This document shows positions 33,717 through 46,375 of a stretch of 64,000 nucleotides of DNA, one piece after another. The notes beneath the pieces are model-generated. The model was given only the letters and a program-made list of their open reading frames with translations. It did not search any database and was not told the DNA's origin. Location: the NCBI RefSeq assembly GCF_918797505.1, contig NC_092793.1, positions 84,007,912 to 84,071,911 of the forward strand, given 5' to 3'. Numbering within the stretch: the first letter of the stretch is position 1; the number at the start of each line of letters is the position of its first letter. The translations under genes were made by a program, and so were the position numbers. The DNA is from Bemisia tabaci (Eukaryota > Arthropoda > Insecta > Hemiptera > Aleyrodidae).

Positions 33717-35094
33717 ACCAAAAACATTGAATAGAGTACACCGTGCGCTGTGAAATTGAGCAGTGGCCACTTCTCTTCCATGCGCATGCCGCACCGACCG
33801 GTGAGTGCGGGAACACCGAAACGGCACCGGTGAGGTGGTGAGCCCCAGCCGTCCCCAGCTCGAGGTAAACAAACAATGCGTTTATACGAGGTTGGTACGG
33901 TTCGGCTCCGAAATTTTTAATTTTTAATTGATTAGTGCGAATATTTTCGGCTGATGTGTTCTTTAATTATAATCAAATGTTTCTGTGTGAAGATTTGTTT
34001 TAGTTTTCATGATTAAAAACCACACAACTCTCAATTTATGGTATGCTTACATCAGCAAATTCTTGAAGATTGATGAACCGGGCAAGAGACAAGAATGTTT
34101 ATGTTCCGATGATCATTTTTAAACTTTGACTACATTTAGCCTTAAGGAACTACTAATTTTGGTCCATTTGTTTTATTACCTATCTACACAGGAAACTAAT
34201 ACCCGATACGGCAATGGATCATGAACTAATGGCACACTTTGTTCTTCCTAAAAATGAGCCAGAAATAGCAGTTCCTCATTGAAAATTGTTGTCAACTTAG
34301 TATCTTCAATTTCAAAATAGTATTGATTCAGTTTGTGATATTATTTGTGATAAATGTAATAATAAGTAAATGCTCTCAGCATTTTGCTGAAAACATAGCA
34401 TAAGTGCTGGGTTTTTTTTTTAATTTTATAGAGGAAAGAAAGGACATGATAAAAACTCATTTCATAGAATCCACTGCACTGCAATGTGCAAAAAAATTGA
34501 GGCACTGGGTGCAAGAATGGCACTTCTTGGTTGTGGTGGTTCAAAATCTCTACTAATATTTCATCAGTGAAGGAAATGCATGGATTTCGTTGAAATTTCT
34601 ACTGAGTTATTTTTCATGATTCTGCAATTTTCTGTGGAAAAAATCCTGGAAAATTACCACTAGAAACCACTCTACTAAACAAATATGAGCGACATAGATT
34701 CTGGAACATCTTTAATAAGAGGTGCCCTTCTCGAGCGCAGAGCGTATCCGTCAGATACGCAGGTCACTTTCTTCGTATTTTCAATTATGAAGCGTTTTTC
34801 TCAGTCAGTAATGACTGTAGAGAAACGAAAATTGTTCAGAGTAAAAGTAAATTTCATGCTCTTAACATGTGGTCCTGTAAATTTTGCCGAAAAATGAAGT
34901 GGAAACGAGTAATTCACGAAAATCCGAACGCGAAACTGATTTTTCGAAGTACGCGCAACGCCGGCTCGTGCTGCGTGGGGCTCAGTCGCGAGCTCCCACC
35001 CCGCCCGCCCATTACGGAGTCCCACCAAGTGGCCTCGCTCAGCCGACACGGCGGGGAGAAGGTTGTGCACGGTCTACTCTATTCAATGTCTTTG
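33717..35094. mobile_element. Candidate 1.38-kb TIR element
   Basis: CAAAAACATTGAATAGAGTA, CACCGTGC at the left mirrors GCACGGTCTACTCTATTCAA, TGTCTTTG at the right. GC-rich subterminal regions (33770-33870, 34960-35060) stand out from the AT-rich interior. No transposase seen. Confidence 0.55.
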
Positions 35095-36711
35095 CTACAA
35101 ACTCTCTAAATGGTCCAGCCGTGCATGTTACCAAGTATTAGAATCTTATGAGTAAGAATGGAGTTTGTGGGATACTTAGAATATAACTGCCTTCAGTAAA
35201 TTGTACAGAAAGAGAATGAAGTTTTTGATTCATCTACAAATCATGAAACACATTTTTTTGAAGAACTTGACTCTAAATTTTCACTTTTTCACCATAGAAA
35301 TGGTTGGAATGGGCATTCAAACATATTTGGTGCCTCCATTTGGTCGGACTGTGAGATCCTCATCTGGCAAGATTCCCAGCTCTTGGGATCAGGAGAATTT
35401 CGAGTGGTTTGTAGTCAGTTTCCAAGGATACTTGCCCCCTGCTGACCACTGAGCAAACCTTGTTTCCTCATTTCTGTGGGCTACTTGTATACTGCTAGAG
35501 ATGGGGGCAGTAGTTGCGATAAACACGTTTCATCATTGCTAATAATGCAAAGGAAAAAACCTACTGAGAATTTAAAGTAACATGCTCGTCATACAATCCA
35601 TGCCCGTCTTTAATAGATACTCTAAGTTGATCTTCGTAACTTTCCTGAAAATCTTTACTTCAGACAGCGATGAAATCATCAACACAGTAAGGATATTTCG
35701 ATTGGGTGGTAAAGAAACAAATGAAAAGGAAAGGATACACAGCTATCAATTCTTCATTTGGCGTCACAAAATCTGCTTGCGCAATATTTTCCTGTTTCAA
35801 ATGGAGTTAGATTTTATTTGCAACTTTCAAAGTTTATTTCTTGGCTAAAATTTGATTAAATGAAAAACAAAAATTCAAGTGTTCTCATTTTACACAACCT
35901 CTGAAAAAGATAAAAAATTCAGCGACAGCCCCATTTAGTAATTTAAAATACGGAAGTGTAAAATTACAGAAAGAATGTTTTAGACAGCATGGTATGATTG
36001 GAGTCACTCAGTGAGTCAGCAAAAGTGACATAAAGAAAGAAAAGAAATGGATGAATCTTCCAAGGAAAAGAAGACTTCTTTTCCTTGCGATTATTAACGT
36101 GCCGGGCATGCAAATGCAATCTTCACCTATGTGACCCAAGGATAGGGCTAACAGAATTAGGAAGTTTCTGGAAAAATATCCGTGTTCTGACAGGAAAAAA
36201 AAATACAAATTGAATGAAAAAAAGTCATCATGTGGTAGGAAAAATATGAAGGATGGAAAAAGAATGGGTAAGAGTGAGTACACAAGATGATTTTGTGTAT
36301 GAAATCTCGCTATTGCCAAGTCTCGAAGAAATCTGAACTAATGCACATGAATGGTCATACAGAAGATGATGGGCACAGAGGCAGTAACAAGTGAGAGGCA
36401 TCAGTTCCCAAAAGGGTGCAGTAGGAGCTCTGTATGAGGAAACGGATTGGTACAAATAGGTGAATGACGTCCAGAGAGGGGAGATGGCAACTTTGTGTGA
36501 GGGACCCGATGGGTAGGAATGTGGAGCGTAAGCTGCGGAATGGAAGGGGTAGCGCACTGATTACAAGTTAAAGGTCAAACTCTCGTGGTTTAATATCATT
36601 AGAGCCAACTTGCCTTTATTTGGATGCTTAGCTTTTTTGAATTGCCTCACTATAAGAAAAAGATGGGGGTTAAAATTATGGAAAATTTTATAGAAAATTA
36701 CTCGTCCATAC
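35095..36711. other. Intron DNA, no gene seen
   Basis: Open frames up to 109 codons lack recognisable motifs. 36000-36560 is purine-rich on the plus strand. Confidence 0.4.
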
Positions 36712-36816
36712 CAAATTTTAAGTTGATATCTTCATCTGAAGTATCTTCCATGTAATTAGGATTGAACTTCAACCATGGCAATTTGTATGTTTCTTGTGTC
36801 AAGCGTTGCCACATGC
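36712..36816 (-). CDS. Exon 6: end of the CS domain (WxRLT motif)
   Basis: 105 nt, phase 1 in and out. The acceptor is CTTTTCAG and the donor TTTG|GTATGG. The peptide MWQRLTQETYKLPWLKFNPNY, then MEDTSDEDINLKFG, carries the hallmark W.RLT.E..K.PWL.....W/Y end of p23-like CS domains, followed by an acidic stretch. If the donor is not used, the frame reads five more codons to a TAA at 36698, so intron retention would give a shorter protein. A decayed duplicate of this exon is found at 23351-23460. Confidence 0.7.
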
Positions 36817-37539
36817 CTGAAAAGTAGGGATATAATTTCATTATTTCTATTGACAATCATCAACCCTCCAGCCTAGGTCACAACAAAAATTCAGGTCATA
36901 AAATTGAAGAGGGTCATGCAAACCTCCCATCTTTTAACAAACAGTACTGTGGTAAGTTACTGTGATAAGTTAACTGAGTATTTAGCTGGCACACTGATCA
37001 AAGCTCTTCCTTTTATCAAATTTGAGATGGCTATTAAAAAGTGTAAGATTAGCTATACAGAACTGCCCGAAGAGCAGAAATCTGCATTCTTTGTCGGGAA
37101 AATGTCGATCTTGTCAATCTGACGACTTTTACACTGAGAATGAGTGACATGCGTTCCTATGAGCCCCACTCACACAATTGAATTGGGTCGTCATATCAAG
37201 GGACCATCCATGGTTTTGACAGATCACGCAGTAATGAAGACCTTTGACTGGGTGAGCTGAATTCACCACATGACTTAATGAAATGGAAAGCCTGATTCGA
37301 TGTGTATTCGAAATGTTGTAACATTTTGCATTTGCTTACTCCATAAGAATAAAATCCGCGGTTTTACTTATAATCTGGTCTTATTAGATTTACAAAAAAG
37401 GTTTCTGGTGCACAGCTGATGTAATAACGTGTGTCTGAGATACCATTTTCATTGCTTCAAAGTGTAGAATTCGGTGTTTGGTGTAGAATTTTGATAACAT
37501 TCGAAAATGAAACTGATACCCACCATTCAAGATAGCGCT

Positions 37540-38720
37540 CAAAATGGTTGCCCTAGAGGGCGGGGGCCATAGCTCTACAATTCGAGTACACTGATCGGTT
37601 TGATATCTACTTTTAAAGTAAAGAGCCTCCCAAAAAGTAGTCCCTTTTTTGAAACCCAGGGATTTCATTCGTATGTGGCCTAAATGAAACCTTGTGACGA
37701 GGGAAACCTCCAGTAAAAATTTTAGCTTGAGTATACGTCTGGTTTCCGAGATACAGCGTTGCAAAGTTTGCATACTTGGGTCATGTAAATTTTCATATTT
37801 TTACAAACTTCAAGGTAGACATTACGAGACTAACACACAGCATAAATATAAATCTATGATGTGAAAAGTCTCCATTGAACGTTTTGACTCATGAATAAGC
37901 TTTGTTTTGGCATTACAACGTTGCAAAGTTTACATTATTGAGATTTTTAATAATACTCAATTTTTTTTTAAGTTTCTTCTTTACAAACCAATTTCAATGG
38001 ATTGCTATGTTTTGGAGCATTAAATCAACAATTAGCGTTACTCGTGGATGCATAGTATCACTTATATCAGGATACAATAATACAGTCTTATAGACAGTTT
38101 TAAACCGTGCAACTTATAAAGTTTGAAATGTTGTGTCGTTTATGTTATCCTTACACTCCGGGTCAAACTTTTTAGAAGGACTTATCTTATCATAACATTG
38201 TATCTTAACCTCTTGAACATATCTTTTGGTCGCCACGAAGTTCGTTTTCTAAGTAAGAAACTTGACAAATTGAGTATGTTTCATTTGTCTGTGGTGTCAA
38301 CTTTGCAACGTTGTATCAACAGAATTAGTAGTATTACCGTATCAATAGAAATATGCATTCAATAAAAACACTAACTATTGATAAAATGTCACAAAATGTT
38401 AAAAAATATTCAATGGAATTGTTTATCAAAAATAAGATAATTAATAATATGAGAATTTAAAAGTTCAAATATGCCAACTTTGCGACGCTGTGTCTCGGAA
38501 CCAGACGTATACTCAAGCTGAAATTTGTACTAGAGGTTTCCCTCATCATAATGTTTCATTCAGGTCACAAACGAATGGAATCCCTGAGTTTCAGAAAAGG
38601 GGCCAAAAAAGGCCCTTTTTTGAGAGGCTCTTTGATCATAAAATTCATTCTTGAGTTCGAAAATCCTTCCAATCCTTTGGAAGCCCCCTCCCCTTCCAAG
38701 ATGGGAGCCTTTCCAACTGC
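37540..38720. mobile_element. Diverged inverted-repeat element
   Basis: Best-matched arms are 37618-37775 and 38470-38640: AGAGCCTCCCAAAAAGTAGT, CCCAGGGATTTCATTCGT, GAGTATACGTCTGGTTTCCGAG and CGTTGCAAAGTTTGC each recur inverted. CAACGTTGCAAAGT-type words also recur in the middle. A 127-codon minus frame over the left arm shows no known domain. Confidence 0.55.
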
Positions 38721-39079
38721 CGAATAATGTATCTTTTAATAACTTTCTTAAGTTCCACTGGATTTGATGTTTGAAATGCAATTACACCCTCAGAGGGACG
38801 TGATTCTCCCCCCCCCCCCTTCCATGTGGTCGCTATTGGGGCAAGTATGACAAGATTTCGTTACAGCAACAAATGAGGTATCAATTTCTATCTATTTTGG
38901 CGAATGAATCCAAATTTTGACGAAAAATTTGACCTTTAAGGACACTTCAAATTTAATTCTAATCGATAATTAATCAGCAAATCATCATGAATCAGATATG
39001 TAATCTTCACCCTTTATAGCAGCTCAAAGTTGAGCTACTGCATGGATTGCCTTAGTTATAGTTGCCCATTTACACTTAC

Positions 39080-39279
39080 CAACACCTTGTTTCTTCAACT
39101 TGATGTGTACATAGAAACGTTTCGTACAGTGTTCAACATCATGCGGATTAATAATGCCACAGAAAGTCAAGCTAAATTGATACTGCTCTTCTGCTGGCTG
39201 TCCTCTTTGAACTACTGTATGTACTTCTGCTTCTTGGTTGCTTAAATTTGCTGTTGATATTTTTGGTTTATATAAAGCC
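39080..39279 (-). CDS. Exon 5: middle of the CS domain
   Basis: 200 nt. The first base completes the Arg codon from the previous exon; the exon ends with one base before GTAAGTG. The acceptor is a long pyrimidine run, CCTTTTTTCAG. The peptide ALYKPKISTANL, then EEQYQFSLTFCGIINPHDV, then KRFYVHIKLKKQGVG shows the alternating-strand pattern of the CS fold: Y.F.L.F...I.P......K....V.I.LKK. An alternative donor four codons earlier or later would break the phase with the next exon. Confidence 0.7.
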
Positions 39280-39503
39280 CTGAAAAAAGGAAAAAATCTG
39301 AACATGAAAAAAGGAACGGAACAAAAGTTGGGATGGGAAAAAGGGCAAAGGAAAAAGAAACCAAAGACCATGTCTGCTCAGTATTTTTAGGGAGGGGGAT
39401 GTTGGGCTTATTTTGCAGTGAGGAATCAATCCGTACAAATGGCTATGATTCAATCAGCCAACAAGATAGTGGAATGGAATGAGCTAGTGGATAATAGATA
39501 ATA

Positions 39504-39608
39504 CTAGGGGGCTACGCCCCCTGGCCGCTACGCGGCCCAACCCTCTGAAGGCGCTTTGCGCCATCAATGGGCCGCTTCGCGGCCCTATTTTTACCTTTCT
39601 ATCAGTGT
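39504..39608 (-). mobile_element. Helitron-like hairpin mini-element, second copy
   Basis: Read on the minus strand: starts CACTGATAGAAAGG (compare TCACTGAAAAAAATGG in the other copy), then hairpins GGGCCGCGAAGCGGCCC, GGCGCAAAGCGCC, GGCCGCGTAGCGGCC and GGGGGCGTAGCCCCC, ending CTAG before T. The 5' T of the expected TC is A here. It is the only GC-rich spot in an AT-rich intron between exons 5 and 4. Confidence 0.6.
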
Positions 39609-39799
39609 TGGTTTCATTTTTCCCCTAAAAAATTACGATATGAGGTATACTTTACTTTTAGAATGAAATAATTTTTGGTTTTGATGAATAAAGAAAAAAA
39701 ATATTTTTTGAAGTCAAGAGGACGCGTTTTGGAATGACTGCTTGATGAAATATTGCAGCAAAACAACGAACATTGATAATCAGGTAATAATTAAGAGTC

Positions 39800-39876
39800 A
39801 GGAGTCGGGGATCGAACCCACACCGTGTTCCAAGTGGACGCATCCGACATCTTAGACGACTCGGCCACCGCTCGTA
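39800..39876 (-). repeat. tRNA-derived (Ser/Leu-like) SINE or tRNA pseudogene
   Basis: On the minus strand, GTGGCCGAGTCGTCTAAGAT (A box at 39867-39857) and GTGGGTTCGATCCCCGACTC (B box GGTTCGATCCC at 39818-39808) are well preserved. The arrangement resembles a type II tRNA, but the T stem and acceptor stem do not close, so this is more likely a SINE head than a functional tRNA. Confidence 0.6.
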
Positions 39877-40015
39877 TGGAGGGAATCGGCGTGAATCTTG
39901 TGTAGATAAATATAGAGCTGATGCGCAGGCTACCCAGCTACTGCGCAACCTCCTCGACTACTGTGCATCCTCCCGCGCATAGCGGTAGCCGTCCCGGAGC
40001 ATTCCGTAAATTCAC

Positions 40016-40345
40016 TCAACTTTATGACGTGATTTTAAAAAAACGTGGGTCCTATTTCCAAAATCTGATTAGAGCGGGCTCATCTAGGGCCTATTACCTG
40101 TCGATTTACGCAAAAATCATAGAAATCGGCCCGGTAGAACGCTCAAACGAACTATGACAAAAAGTATAAATTTACATTGTTAAAATGGGAGAATTCGCAA
40201 CTTTACCAAGTAATATAAAAAAACCTGGGCCATATTTTGAAAATCTGAAAAGAGTTGGCTTATCTAGAGACAATTGCCCGTCGATAGCCGAAAAAATCAT
40301 AAAAATCGGCCCTGTAGAACGCTGGAACTGAGCGTTACCAGTTAC
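40016..40345 (+). repeat. Two tandem units, CGGCCC-GTAGAACGCT family
   Basis: 40016-40160 and 40196-40345 share CGTGGGTCCTATTT / CCTGGGCCATATTT, AAATCTGA, TCATCTAG / TTATCTAG, CTGTCGAT, AATCGGCCCGGTAGAACGCT. An inverted relative lies at 2425-2650. Confidence 0.65.
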
Positions 40346-42874
40346 GCAAAATTAGGAGGTCTTGGAGCTTATATATATGACAGTAAGATAGTGGGATGGA
40401 ATGAGCAAGAATGATACAGAATGAAATTAAATGTAATGAATGATGTCAAATGTGATATGAAAATGGTGGCATCTATGATATGAGGATTCTCTCTCTTAAA
40501 AAGTGATAAAAGGAATGATGTGTGTTCTTGGCGAAACACACGTATGCCGGGTATCTCAGGGGCTAACACTAATAATCCGATACAACTTTTTAAGGCTACA
40601 ACGTCTACAAGAGGCCGAAAAATAGCATTGCTCATGAGTCTTGACAAGACTGAACAAGGAGAGGCTTAGGAACTTACACGGGAGAGCAAAATGAGTGAAT
40701 TGATCAAAAGACGAAAACTGAGATGTGCAGCGAAGAGTCCCAGTATGCCATAACATGATAAGCTCTGGCAACTTTCAGGCATATCCCCTCTTTCGTCTGG
40801 ACTATTGACCAGAGTGAGAGATGAATCTGACGAACGTGCCTCCGCACTCTTGCCAACATCATCAACTCTGCTATAAAGCAATATCTCAAGCATTGAGCGT
40901 CCCCCCAGTTAGTAGTATACATGCAAAACAGCAGCATTGAGCGTAGATACTATAGTCCTGTCAAATTAGGAAAATTAGAGGAAAAAATCCCCATACAAGC
41001 GATTTATGGCTAGAGTTGCTCGTTAGGGTCTAGAGAGGCACAGGCTAAAAGTCCCCATTGATATCCCTTGCGCTTAGCCCCCCAGGCCCCCCTCCCAAAA
41101 GGCTTAAAAATCGATTTTTCGGCTAAACTTCGAGAACGGTTGGAGATTGCGAGTTGCGTATAATTGGGAAAATGTTCCTCATAGAATTTTGCACAAAAAG
41201 AATTCTTATGCTTTTTCTTCTCCAGGCACTCCTTGATCCTCAAAATGGCCGCCGCGTATAGGGGCGTCACAGCGCGCTTCCTCAATGTACACGCATATGT
41301 ACGGCTCTAGACCGCGCTGCCGCCGCGCCGGTTGCTGCGCCGTCGAGTTCTGAACCTCCTCACCCTGACACCCTCTATACATGCCTGGAATTTACATGAT
41401 AAGCAATAATTATGTACACTTGACTTGTTTGCTATGGAAAATTCTGTTTTCAGTAAGTAAACTTTGATGCTTGAGAAATGGCCTTTGGGCGAGATAAAGC
41501 TTAAAAGCAAGAACATTCAGTTGAATGACACTTCATTCCTGGTTATTGCCCCACATATTTGCGCGGTAATTTTTTTTTTTTTTTTTTTTTTGGTAGGTAA
41601 ATCGTTTGTAGGTCGATTTTTAGTTTTTAAAAAGATCAAAAATCAAGGGCGTAGAAGGAGGAGGGAGGACAAAAAAAGGAGGGAAAAAGCGGTCGGTTAA
41701 GGAATGACAAGAACTTTATTTATGAATTACAATTTCAGTAGCGGTTAAATAATAAAATGAAAATGAAATTAATACAGTTTGTGCCGTCACTTTACGTTTG
41801 ATTAAGTAGAAAATCTATGAGGACTATGAAGTAGTAACATTATAGGAATAAAAGGGGGAAAACCGAAGTCTCCCTGGTAAAAAAGACGACTACGCTGCGA
41901 CTATGCTGCGAATACATAGCATAGCCGTGTGCATATGTAAGAAGTCGCAGTGTAGTCACATGGTTGTCAAGGGTAGTCATCAGTAGGCGCAGTGTATTCG
42001 CAAGGTAGTTGCAAGGTGGTCACCAGTTAGTAGTCGCCATGAATGTGTAGTTGCAGAGCAATAGTGGGTATCCACAAGCATAGGTGCATATGTTTATGTA
42101 CCTACATTTACCCGCTAGACATGTGACTACACAACTCTGGGACACTTAGTTGTGCAACTACATATTGACATCACCTTTACATTATGCCTCAGACTATGAT
42201 TTAATTACAGCATACCGATGGTGAAACTGCCACACCAGCCAGATAGCACCCAATGTTCTGAGAATATTCCAACAATGTTCCTACATTTTGAGCAGCATTT
42301 TAATAATCAGAGAATATTCTGTATCAGCAGCTAAACTCAGAATATTCTCAGAATGTTCATCATCTTCCACTACGCATGTGTAGGAGAATCCTCCAGCTAC
42401 ATTTGCATCATGCAAGGTAACAACGGATGACGTATGTTATGCGAACATGCTCAATAAAATAGAAAATGAACAAAAACCACTCACCAACTAGCTCGAATCA
42501 GTAATCCACTGGGTCAGGAAAATCCACTTGACAACAATTAATCCAAATTTCCAATTAGAACTGGTGTAAGTACACAGAGAAACACTTGAAAACACTATGG
42601 GTGCATTGTAAAAAAAATCTTAAGCACTCTTTAGCGTAAGTGAAAAATTAGCACCATGATTTAATAGCTGATCAATACAGAACAGCACTCTCAGAAAAGC
42701 ACTGACACAACACCATTTTTCAGTTTATTTTTACTTCTAGGAGAAAAATGCATTTTTCAAAAGATCCGACATCATCGGCCATCGCTCGTCAGCAATGAAT
42801 GAGATAAAAATAAAGCTTAAATAATTTCACAATTTACTCCGATCATTGATGATATTAAGGTAGCCATTGATTCT

Positions 42875-43177
42875 CTACCCGACGTCCTTATCACACATAA
42901 CAAGGAAGGTCAAGAGCACAGAGCAAATGGCACTAAGCAGCGCGATGCACATGTGATATCGCAAGTTCCGGAAGTGTCGATCTGCAAAAATACAAAGCGA
43001 GAAACAGATCATCATATTGATCCACCTACAATTAATGACCGTCAATAGAGACAGACATTCAAATACGTTATAATAAATAAGCCACCATTTGTTAACAGAA
43101 CAAAGTTTTCGTGAGAGTAAGACCCTTCCGTCTGGAGGGACGAGGACCTTCCTTGGACCTTTCCTTCCGAGAAACAC
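42875..43177 (-). CDS. Hypothetical 100-codon ORF in left arm
   Basis: Encodes MFLGRKGPRKVLVPPDG at the start and a hydrophobic CIALLSAICSVLLTFLVMCD near the end. The right arm (44797-45099) carries the same frame with one Trp/Arg change. An AG (TTTTTGCAG) just before DRHFRNLRYH suggests it may be an exon of a spliced unit. No family recognised; it may be non-coding. Confidence 0.2.
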   Translation of the reverse strand: MFLGRKGPRKVLVPPDGRVLLSRKLCSVNKWWLIYYNVFECLSLLTVINCRWINMMICFSLCIFADRHFRNLRYHMCIALLSAICSVLLTFLVMCDKDVG

Positions 43178-44796
43178 TTAAAAATGGACCACTTGACTAC
43201 TTACAGGTCTGAGCTGCTGAATGAATTACATTACACCAGTCAATAAAATTTTAAACTCACGCCCTCACCGTCGAATGTTGACGGATGACCTGATCTATCG
43301 CTGAATATACATAAGTAGGATGAGAAGTTGGCACATCTGAAAAGCAGAGCGGTCATTTTTGTTTCAGCTCTGGTAGTATTTTAAAATTTAACAACTATCT
43401 GTTGCCTTAAAAGGGATGAAATAAGTGCAACACCAGCGCACCACTGCAAATGTGCGATTTGTCAAATTTCTAGGGATGAGGTGTTTCAAGTTTTCGCTAA
43501 TAAATTAGCCAGCCAATTCAAGAAAATGACAGAGGATACGCAGTGAGGATGCCTTTCTGTAAGTCAGTATATTGAACGGACGGGTGAAAGAACTGTTGTC
43601 TCACAGTAGCTAGGTAACAGTCGGCAAACTATTTGGGCAAGTAGAGAGTTCTCAATTTTTAATTTGAATACTTGGAATCAATAGATGCCATTAGACTGAA
43701 TTGAAGTACGCAAGGGTGTGATGATGAAAAATTACTTACTGATTGTGCCAATTTTTGAGTAAAAGGACTAAAAGGAAAAAGGTAGAACCAGTAGAGCTCT
43801 TTTGAACAAATGTGGGAGATAAACATTAATATAAACAAAACATAACATAACCTAACACTTGTCAAGGTGTTCCTGGTGGAATAATCGTTCCTTGCCGATA
43901 CTTCAAGGGACGTATATATTTATCAAAAGAATTATCAAAGAGAATTATCAGCAGAATAATTCAAAGCAGGGATTGAAGTACAAAAACTGGCATTCTTAAA
44001 TGCTTTTAGAGGCTGATTTTCATTTTCATACGAAACCCGGATGAAAAGTCAACAGTTGGAACGGTCCACCGCCCAACTATCCGGTATCCAACTTGGAACA
44101 CTAAATTCAAATTCATTTCAAATTTCAATTCACCAAGCCGACCCGACCCGTACGCAACGGTTACGGTCGACCATGCCGTTACTTTGAAAATGAAATAATT
44201 AATCCAATATTTGATCTCCTTAGTTGTTTTCGTGATTCGTATCATCGGCATCCACCTCACTGTACCTAACTTCATCAAACACAGGTAAATACTCTCCCTT
44301 CTCCTTCCACCTTTAAACTCGGGACGACGGACACACGAATGAGCCTGTCACCGATTGTCAAGCAACTGATAAAGTAACTTGAGTTGAATTTGCTTTCCCG
44401 ATTTACGATTCAGTCGATTTAGGTATTCTAACTAGCAAGGTAATTGTGAATTCTATTTTCTCTGTCTGTGTATGCATTTACTACCATGTGCTATTCCTAA
44501 CTGCAGTTGCAGGCTCTATTTCAAGTCGAAAAGTTTTCTTGCACCCACTTCATCTCCTGTAGGACATCTGGCAGTTATCTAATTTTAATAATATCTAGTA
44601 CCACTAGAGTTGAAATAAGTATGAACCCCTCAACATTTCAGATGTGCCAACTTCCCATCCTATGTATATTCAGCGACAGATCAGGTCATCCGTCAACATT
44701 CGACGGTGAGGGCGTGAGTTTAAAATTTTATTGACTGGTGTAATGTAATTCATTCAGCAGCTCAGACCTGTAAGTAGTCAAGTGGTCCATTTTTAA

Positions 44797-45099
44797 GTGT
44801 TTCTCGGAAGGAAAGGTCCAAGGAAGGTCCTCGTCCCTCCAGACGGAAGGGTCTTACTCTCACGAAAACTTTGTTCTGTTAACAAACGGTGGCTTATTTA
44901 TTATAACGTATTTGAATGTCTGTCTCTATTGACGGTCATTAATTGTAGGTGGATCAATATGATGATCTGTTTCTCGCTTTGTATTTTTGCAGATCGACAC
45001 TTCCGGAACTTGCGATATCACATGTGCATCGCGCTGCTTAGTGCCATTTGCTCTGTGCTCTTGACCTTCCTTGTTATGTGTGATAAGGACGTCGGGTAG
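44797..45099 (+). CDS. Hypothetical 100-codon ORF in right arm
   Basis: Mirror copy of the frame at 42875-43177, differing in one residue (NKRW for NKWW). Near-identity shows recent origin or gene conversion of the arms; it is not itself proof of selection on a protein. Confidence 0.2.
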   Translation: MFLGRKGPRKVLVPPDGRVLLSRKLCSVNKRWLIYYNVFECLSLLTVINCRWINMMICFSLCIFADRHFRNLRYHMCIALLSAICSVLLTFLVMCDKDVG

Positions 45100-45564
45100 A
45101 GAATCAATGGCTACCTTAATATCATCAATGATCGGAGTAAATTGTGAAATTATTTAAGCTTTATTTTTATCTCATTCATTGCTGACGAGCGATGGCCGAT
45201 GATGTCGGATCTTTTGAAAAATGCATTTTTCTCCTAGAAGTAAAAATAAACTGAAAAATGGTGTTGTGTCAGTGCTTTTCTGAGAGTGCTGTTCTGTATT
45301 GATCAGCTATTAAATCATGGTGCTAATTTTTCACTTACGCTAAAGAGTGCTTAAGATTTTTTTTACAATGCACCCATAGTGTTTTCAAGTGTTTCTCTGT
45401 GTACTTACACCAGTTCTAATTGGAAATTTGGATTAATTGTTGTCAAGTGGATTTTCCTGACCCAGTGGATTACTGATTCGAGCAAGTTGGTGAGTGGTTT
45501 TTGTTCATTTTCTATTTTATTGAGCATGTTTGCATGGCATATGCACTCCACAAGTTGGGTAGTC

Positions 45565-45795
45565 GCCAAGACAACCCCTGTGATTAGGAGGGTACGTAGT
45601 GGGAACACCCACAGGTAGTTGCACGGCTACATCTAGGTAGTCGCACAGCTACATCCAGGTAGTCGCACGGCTACATCCAGGCAGTCGCACGGCCACATCT
45701 AGGTAGTCGCACGACTACATCTAGGTAGTCGCACGGCTACCTACACTGGTTCCATTTATGTACCCTCCTAGTCGCAGGGGTAGTCGTCTTTTTTA
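45565..45795. mobile_element. Nested MITE with GTAGTCGCA minisatellite
   Basis: AAGACAACCCCTGTGATTAG and GGAGGGTACG at the left mirror GTACCCTCCTAGTCGCAGGG and GTAGTCGTCTT at the right. The centre (45614-45752) has about six 22-bp units of TAGTCGCACGGCTACATCTA. The left arm of the giant repeat carries a diverged relative at 41879-42180 with GTAGTCGC words. Confidence 0.6.
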
Positions 45796-45799
45796 CCAG

Positions 45800-46082
45800 G
45801 GCTGCTATGATTAAAAAAGTCGATATCTCTTTGATGTGGTTGTATCATTCTAGTTTCCTCAAGATCATAATCAAAAATCACTTCAATGTCGTCTACATTT
45901 TCTTCCTCATTTTCCAAGCTTTTCACCTTGCGGGAGTTTTTGCATGACTCACTGCAGCAATTTGGACATATAATGGAGCACTGGAGACCGGATTTTCGAC
46001 ATCCGCATGCCTTGCCGCATCCTTTTGTGCATCTGCAAAATATTGAGTTCAGCACTTTCTCTGGTGCTGGCCTTAGGTACAT
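45800..46082 (-). pseudogene. CXC-type Cys-rich domain fragment
   Basis: The minus strand encodes CRCTKGCGKACGCRKSGLQC, SIICPNCCSESCKN and then an acidic SLENEEENVDDIEVIFD tail. The C.C..GC.K.C.CRK..L.C pattern resembles tesmin/TSO1 CXC zinc-binding repeats; similar Cys-rich ends occur in multi-copy arthropod repeat proteins. Only the C-terminal part is present. A mirrored copy follows at 46170-46375. Confidence 0.5.
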
Positions 46083-46169
46083 GTGAACAGGAGCAACTTG
46101 GACCCCTTCTAAGCGCGAGCCCTAGTCTTGAGGAGGCAATTGATTGCCCAGCTAGTGCTCCAGTATCTG

Positions 46170-46375
46170 TCCAAATTGCTGCAGTGAGTCATGCAAAAAC
46201 TCCTGCAAGGTGAAAAGCTTAGAAGATGAGGAAGAAAATGTAGACGATGTCGAAAAGCTTTTTGATAATGATCTTGAGGAGGATATGCAGGAAAAAGAGA
46301 AAGAGAAAGAGGAAGATGAAACTAGAATTATTCAACCACATCAAAGAGACGTCGACTCTTTTAATCATAGCAGAC
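46170..46375 (+). pseudogene. Mirrored copy of the CXC-protein tail
   Basis: The plus strand encodes CSESCKNSCKVKSLEDEEEN, VDDVEKLFDNDLEED and RIIQPHQRDVDSFNHS, matching the minus-strand fragment at 45800-45950 but with a longer KEKEKEE stretch. The Cys-rich part upstream is lost. The two copies form a 580-bp palindrome present only in the right arm of the giant repeat. Confidence 0.5.

Noticed and set aside
37390..37773. 127-codon minus-strand ORF
   Set aside because: Lies over the arm of an inverted-repeat element and shows no known domain.
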